This document shows, in pieces, positions 42,176 to 47,214 of a stretch of DNA of 47,214 nucleotides. Within the stretch, counting starts at the first letter, position 1. Every line of letters begins with the position of its first letter. The notes under the pieces were generated by a model. It saw only the letters and a program-made list of their open reading frames with translations, was not told where the DNA came from and did no database searches. Origin of the DNA: Calcarisporiella thermophila CBS 279.70 (Eukaryota > Calcarisporiellomycota). The stretch spans positions 141,138 through 188,351 of the forward strand of contig NW_027192210.1 in the NCBI RefSeq assembly GCF_041956535.1. The letters run 5' to 3'. Both the position numbers and the translations under genes were made by a program.

Positions 42176-43658
42176 ATGTCCATCGCAACCCACGACCCCC
42201 CATCCACCCCCACCGTCAAGGTGCCGCTTCGGCGCGTGGCATTCCGCCGCTCCTCCAACCGGTTCATTGCATTTCTTGAGCGCCATCAAATAAGTAAGCT
42301 CTTCTCCTGTCTAAATCTGTCATCCCCTGATCCCCATTGATAACCTCTCCTCCGTTGCCCTTAGCTATCCCCACCTACTTCATTGCCTTTATTCTCCTTG
42401 CCCGCCTGCTCAATGCCCCATTTGCGTTGCGCTTCCTCGCCCTCTCCTATCGGAATCCGGATGGATCATATGGGAAGGGCTGGTGGGATGCTGCTTTTAT
42501 TTCATTCTATGCCATAACCTTCACGGCACTGCGTGCGGCGGTCATGCGGCACGCACTGACCCCGCTGGCCAAGGCGGCCAAGGTGAAGAACAAGCGGGAG
42601 ATGGTGCGCTTCTGCGAGCAGGGCTGGGCGTGCCTGTACTACATGCTAGCATTTGGGAGCGGAATCGTAAGCCCCATTCTTGCCCGCCTTGCCCTTGGAT
42701 AGAGCCACGGGATCCTAACCATCTTCATTGTAGTATCTGGCGAAGAATAGCCCGTTCTGGAGCGACTATCGGCACTTTTGGATTGGCTATCCGCACGTCC
42801 ACCTCGCCCCCTTTGCCAAGACCTATTACCTTATACAGTTCTCGTTCTGGATCCACCAATTCTTCGTGCTGCAGATCGAAGAGCCCCGGAAGGACTACCG
42901 CGAGCTGGTGGCGCACCATGTGGCCACCTGTCTACTCATCCTGCTGAGCTACCTGCTCAACTTCACGCGGATCGGAAGCGCGGTGTTCTGCACCATGGAC
43001 TTTGCCGACATTTTCCTGGCGGTAAGTCACGCTCTTGCTCTGGGCCGCGGATGTTGCTTTTCACCCTCTGCGCTCGCCCCTCTCCTCTGCTCCGCGTTTT
43101 CGGAGATCGGAGGGGGTTAGGGGAGGGGCGAGAGGAGGCGAAAAAGATCTACGGCGAAGAGGAGAAGAAGAAGAAGAAGAAGAAGAGAAGAAGCTCATCT
43201 CTCAGTGTGTATTTCCATAGCTGGCCAAGTGCCTCCACTACATCCAATTCGAAGCGGCGGCCAATGTCACGTTTGCGGTCCTGCTCTGCTGCTGGACCTA
43301 CTCGCGCCTCTACCTCTATTCCCAGCTGGTGTACTCTGTAGTGGTGCATATCCCGCGCTACATCAGCTACACCTTCGCTCCGGCCCAGGGCCACTATTTC
43401 TCCCGGACCGCGCACTACATCTTCATCGTGCTGTTGACGAGCCTCCTGTGCTTGAACTTCTTTTGGACCTACTTGATGTTCCGCATTGCGTTCCGTACTC
43501 TGCGGGGGCGGCAGCTGCGGGACGATAGAAGCGATGACGAGGTCGAGGTGGAGCCGCGGGCCGTCACCCACGCCACAAAGCTGTCCCAGGCGCCCCCCTT
43601 AAGAAAACGAGATAGTGGCCATGGTCAGATGCCGGAGAAAGGGTGGCAAACCCTGTAG
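42176..43658 (+). CDS. ceramide synthase (Lag1/Lac1, TLC domain)
   Basis: Exons 42176-42293, 42365-42666, 42734-43021 and 43221-43658 give 381 aa. It N-acylates sphingoid bases with long-chain acyl-CoA in the ER membrane. The TLC domain contains the Lag1p motif: RELVAHHVATCLLILLSYLL with the essential His201-His202, then MDFADIFLALAKCLHY. Upstream WWDAAFISFY and KNSPFWSDYRHFWIGYPH are also family landmarks. Several hydrophobic spans are seen. The cytosolic tail is charged (DDRSDDEVEVE), as in regulated fungal homologues. Intron 3 is long for this window (199 nt) and carries a GAA/AAG repeat. There is no Hox-like domain, as expected in fungi. Confidence 0.96.
43157..43195 (+). repeat. GAA/AAG trinucleotide repeat in an intron
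   Basis: An imperfect purine repeat of about 13 units lies in intron 3 of the ceramide synthase gene, upstream of the acceptor at 43219-43220. Confidence 0.8.
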
Positions 43659-44332
43659 TCTGTTGCGCCTGTTTGCTGCTTTTTTTTTTACCATTTCTCC
43701 GTTATACTCTTAATAGTTTCCCTCGCGTTTCATTTCACTATTTCATATCTAAGTCTTGCCTTACATATTTCCGCCCCCTTTTTTTACTACTCTTTTTTTA
43801 TTATACTGTTTAATATGGTTTCACCCTCCCCCTTTTTTTTTGCCAATGTATTCTATAAGATAAATTAATCATTTAATCTGCATGGACTCGCTCACGGGAG
43901 AATGCATTCAACATGGGAGCATTTTAACACTTTTGGTTAATGAGTGAGGGAAACATGAGATAGAAACGGCCAAGCGAAATAAAAGCAAAACAAAGCATGG
44001 GAAAACGGCGGGAAGAGAGGAAGCAAGGGGGAGGAAAACAAGCTGATCAGAGGAACGCAAAAAGGGGAAGAAAAAAAAATTGCAGCTTTAGCGGTCAACG
44101 AGTGAAATAATATATAGATAGACGAGGAGATATGATACAGGTACGTGGCACAGCGGCAAACATTATATATATATATGTGTGTGTATATATATTTACGAAA
44201 GGTTCTTTAGAGGGAAGCATGAGGAGGGCGAAGAGGGGGCGGAGGGTGATTCTTTTGAGGTGGAATGCAGCTTGAGAGGGATGTTTTAGGCTAGGCGTCC
44301 GCTGGCCGCTCGGGCCAAGTGCGTTCTTATCC
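43659..44332. other. convergent intergenic region
   Basis: 3' ends of ceramide synthase (plus) and the Ecl1-like gene (minus). It contains T tracts and a TA/TG microsatellite but no gene. Confidence 0.6.
44163..44192. repeat. TA/TG microsatellite
   Basis: Alternating TA units with a central TG run, about 30 bp long, downstream of the Ecl1-like stop codon. Confidence 0.8.
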
Positions 44333-44786
44333 TTATAATGTCCCTGCCAGGGCGTTTCTGCGTTTGCCCCAATTCCGGGCCCAGCGCTCGGCTGCCTCTC
44401 GCCCGCCCAGCGACTCGGCGCCGCCAAGGGAGACCTGGTCTCTCTCCCTCTTCATCGCGAGCCCTGTCCTCATCCCGGTGAGCCCGGCTGGCAGGCTCAT
44501 TTCATTGTCAGCGGTGGGGGTCAGGTCTCTCGAGATGGTGCGGCGGTGGCGACTAAAGGTGGTGGTGTAGAGCGGAGAGGTGGGGGCGGAGACGGGGTTG
44601 GCGGTCGAGGGCGAGGAGGAGGTTTGATCACGGTACTGGCAGACATTAGAGCAGAAGGCCTTGCCGCTCTGCACAAACCCATCAACGGGGGGCATTAGCA
44701 TTCAGTCCGACCCAGTCCAATGCAGAGCTCATACTTACGGGGCAGCGGGACATGCAGTAGAGGCACCAGTCGACATCAATGTCCAT
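44333..44786 (-). CDS. Ecl1-family zinc-binding lifespan regulator
   Basis: Exons 44786-44739 and 44668-44333 (phase 0) give 127 aa. The first 26 residues form the Ecl1-type cysteine cluster: MDIDVDWCLYC with Cys8 and Cys11, then FCSNVC with Cys22 and Cys26, split by the intron. In fission yeast the small Ecl1-3 proteins extend chronological lifespan and respond to nutrient and metal limitation. The rest is Ser/Thr/Arg-rich and unstructured, longer than the yeast forms. The reading frame is open upstream of 44786, but the conserved part starts at this Met. It is likely nuclear. Family assignment rests on the cysteine pattern and the acidic MD start. Confidence 0.8.
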
Positions 44787-46958
44787 GGCGGCGGGGGGGG
44801 GGGATGGAGAGCAAGAGGTGTGCAAGAAGAGCAGGTGTGGGAGGAGGAATGAAGAGCGAAATGGCTCTGCAAGGGATTCAATGCGATGGGCAGCTCGGGT
44901 GAGAAGAGCGAGCGGCCAGAAGGGGGAGGAGGCGCTTATATAGAGGATCAAGAGCAGAACAAAAAAAAAAGCGGTGAGTAGCAACAAAAAAAGTTGGGTT
45001 GATTTTTTTTTTTCCCTATGCATGTACGCTCCATGCAACCATGGCTCTTTCTCCCCTTTTTCGTTCCCTAGCGCAGACTCGCAACTCCTTACATCGAGCC
45101 GTCTGCAATGCACGAATTTTTTTTTTTACCACTTTTTCCCTGCCCCAACTCTAAATCGGGCCCGTAAAAATTAAACCGGAACCGGAAAGGCTGGGGCGTG
45201 GGCCTCTCGACGATGGCCAGATTGCAATGCCGCCGCCATAAAACAAACTTTCGATGGGGCCGGAAGCCCTCCAAACCTTGCGACGCTTGATTCGAATAGG
45301 CGAGGGGTCTCCTCCTCGGGCGTCCTCCACCCGGCCCGGCCCAACCTCCCCCCTCCTAGAGCCGGCGCAACAGGACTGGACCGCGGCTGCTCACTCCGGG
45401 CTGCTGGGCTCACGGCCCACGCTGAGAGGGCCGTGGATCGGCGGGTGAGATGTCTCCCGCATATCTTCTATAACGAGCCTTGGATGCGTCCGCTCGGGGA
45501 TATTCGCGTTCTCCCGCTCCGATCCTTCCCTCAACTCTCTCCCACCCCGCCCAACCACGGCGGCAAGAGACCAGTGAGGAGGCGGCATGAGATTGGGGCG
45601 CAAGGGACGCCCGCGATTGAGGATGGGCCACAATGCTCATCCTTGATCTGACTAACGCCAGGAGAGATGCAGCGCGCAAGATGGTCGCCGTCCATTTCGA
45701 ATGACGGGAGTAATTCCTGTTCTGCTCTGTATTGTCCAGAGGGTTTCTATTGCCTCCGCTCCCTTCAAAGCCTCCAGCTCAGCGAAGCTCCGGCCCAGCT
45801 CCAAGCCCAACCTCTGGCACGGGTTGGGCCACTGGGTCCAGGCTTGTGTCTATCGAGGCCACTCTCTTTGCGCAGCACAGCTGGGCCATAGAGCTTAATT
45901 ATTGGCATCTGTCTCTGCTGACTGTGTCTTCTCGAGATTCCAGCTAGGTTCTTAGCTTCCTAAGGCTGGCCCCGCCCTCCCCGCTGCTTTGGGCTCTCAG
46001 CAGCGTTCCACAGCAGGAGCCCTCGCCTGAACGTGAGAGAGAATAGGCTTTTTCCTCCGCGGTTAGCTTCCTCCTAAGTGGTACAAATGTTCAGGACAGA
46101 CTCTGAGAAGCCCTCCCCCCCTCCCCACGCACAAGGAAACCGATATGAATCCAATAAACTCAAAATAATCCCCACCCATTCTTGTTCCCAAGTGCTTTAT
46201 TTTGCTAAATAAAAATGGTCTCATTCCCTATGCCCTTGTCCCCCGGGCTTGTTTTACCGGCGCTTTTTCCATGGAGCTTGGGAAGAATGAGCGGCAATCC
46301 TTGTTTTCGGCACGCTCCGTTCGCCTGGGATCGTGCGAAAAGGCGGGGCGGGGAGAGGGCAGACACCAACGGCTTCTCTCACTGTTTCGAGGATCTACAG
46401 CGGGCATGCAAACAAGCTGACTAGAAACCTAGCGGCTGTCGTGCACACCCTTCGCTCCCTTCCCCCCTCCTCTATCTCCAAGCCTATTCACGCCAGGATT
46501 TTGGTCGCCGAACCTTTAGCCTCATCTACTCTCCTAAAGTGAGCTGGGCCAGGTTGCAAGTGACATCATCTTGGTTCGAGGTTGAGAGGGGAGGGGGGGG
46601 GGTAAGCGGGCGGGTGAGGGGGAGTAGGGTCGCAGCCGAGCCATGCGGTCTGCTTTAATATGCCGTGCTTGGAAGTGCAGCGGCCGCCTTGGCGATTTCA
46701 TCATTGCAGTGGAACAAGTAGAAAATGTCGGTGAATGAAACACACTTTTGGAAAGCGCGGAAACTAGCCAGAGGAGGGGGAGAGAGGAGGTTTGATTTCG
46801 ATTAGATTAGATTTCGAGGGAATGAGCATGTCTTGGGCACTTCTTTTTATTGATGAATAAAATTATACCATGGTCAAATAGTCTACGTCTCAAAGGGATA
46901 CAATATGTGTACAGCAAACGGATTCAAAGGAAATGGCCTTTCGAATAAACAAGGGTGT
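44787..46958. other. 2.2 kb GC-rich region without an assigned gene
   Basis: It holds the upstream region of the Ecl1-like gene and the 3' region of polyubiquitin. Several overlapping ORFs exist in many frames, as expected from GC-rich DNA, and none resembles a family. Ecl1 genes in yeast have long regulatory leaders, so part may be 5' UTR. Confidence 0.5.
46846..46851 (-). terminator. polyadenylation signal of polyubiquitin
   Basis: AATAAA on the minus strand, about 110 nt after the ubiquitin stop codon. Confidence 0.6.

Positions 46959-47214
<256 letters not shown>

Noticed and set aside
45254-46550. Several overlapping ORFs of 60-80 codons
   Set aside because: GC-rich DNA opens many frames; none shows motifs, sensible splicing or a consistent strand.

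Overview
The window reads as nuclear DNA of a filamentous, probably early-diverging fungus. The evidence is short GT-AG introns in nearly every gene, an Ecl1-type zinc protein, a PAS-kinase-type catalytic domain, Erd2, Lag1/Lac1 and polyubiquitin genes, an intron-containing tRNA-Ala and a STAND/TPR gene. The fungal assignment is firm; the phylum is a guess. I built exon models by reading splice sites and phases by eye; no alignment was run.

Region 1 (1-2.4 kb) is a tRNA and retroelement patch. Two identical tRNA-Ala(UGC) genes form an inverted repeat. Beside them lie a tRNA-headed SINE and a 5'-truncated LINE that share the same 3' tail, nested at one target site next to another tRNA-like sequence.

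Region 2 (3-10 kb) is compact metabolism: an SDR oxidoreductase, the ETF beta subunit, a BCP/PrxQ-type peroxiredoxin (minus strand), a membrane-anchored sulfotransferase and a peroxisomal enoyl-CoA isomerase ending in SKL. ETF and the isomerase both belong to fatty-acid oxidation, but I see no evidence of co-regulation.

Region 3 (10-33 kb) is AT-rich and more accessory: a 2.5 kb unassigned gap, a PAS-kinase-like kinase, an M20 peptidase, then three secreted M28 peptidases of the glutamate carboxypeptidase II type. A STAND NTPase/TPR gene broken by three in-frame stops lies between the first and second peptidase. The second and third peptidases are a tandem duplication of about 5 kb that shows mosaic identity, and each has an assembly gap at the same place.

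Region 4 (33-47 kb) is visibly more GC-rich and housekeeping: a PWWP-domain protein, a six-exon voltage-sensor-like membrane protein, Erd2 (KDEL receptor), an acidic disordered protein with only phase-2 introns, ceramide synthase, an Ecl1-family protein and the 3' end of a polyubiquitin gene that leaves the window.

Strongest points for a second look: the SINE/LINE pair with a covarying 3' hairpin; the isomerase whose last intron decides whether the peroxisomal signal is made; the voltage-sensor-only protein with a 17-nt exon; the M28 duplication with an abruptly different PA-domain loop next to a 305-bp identical tract; and the STAND gene carrying nonsense codons but no frameshift.
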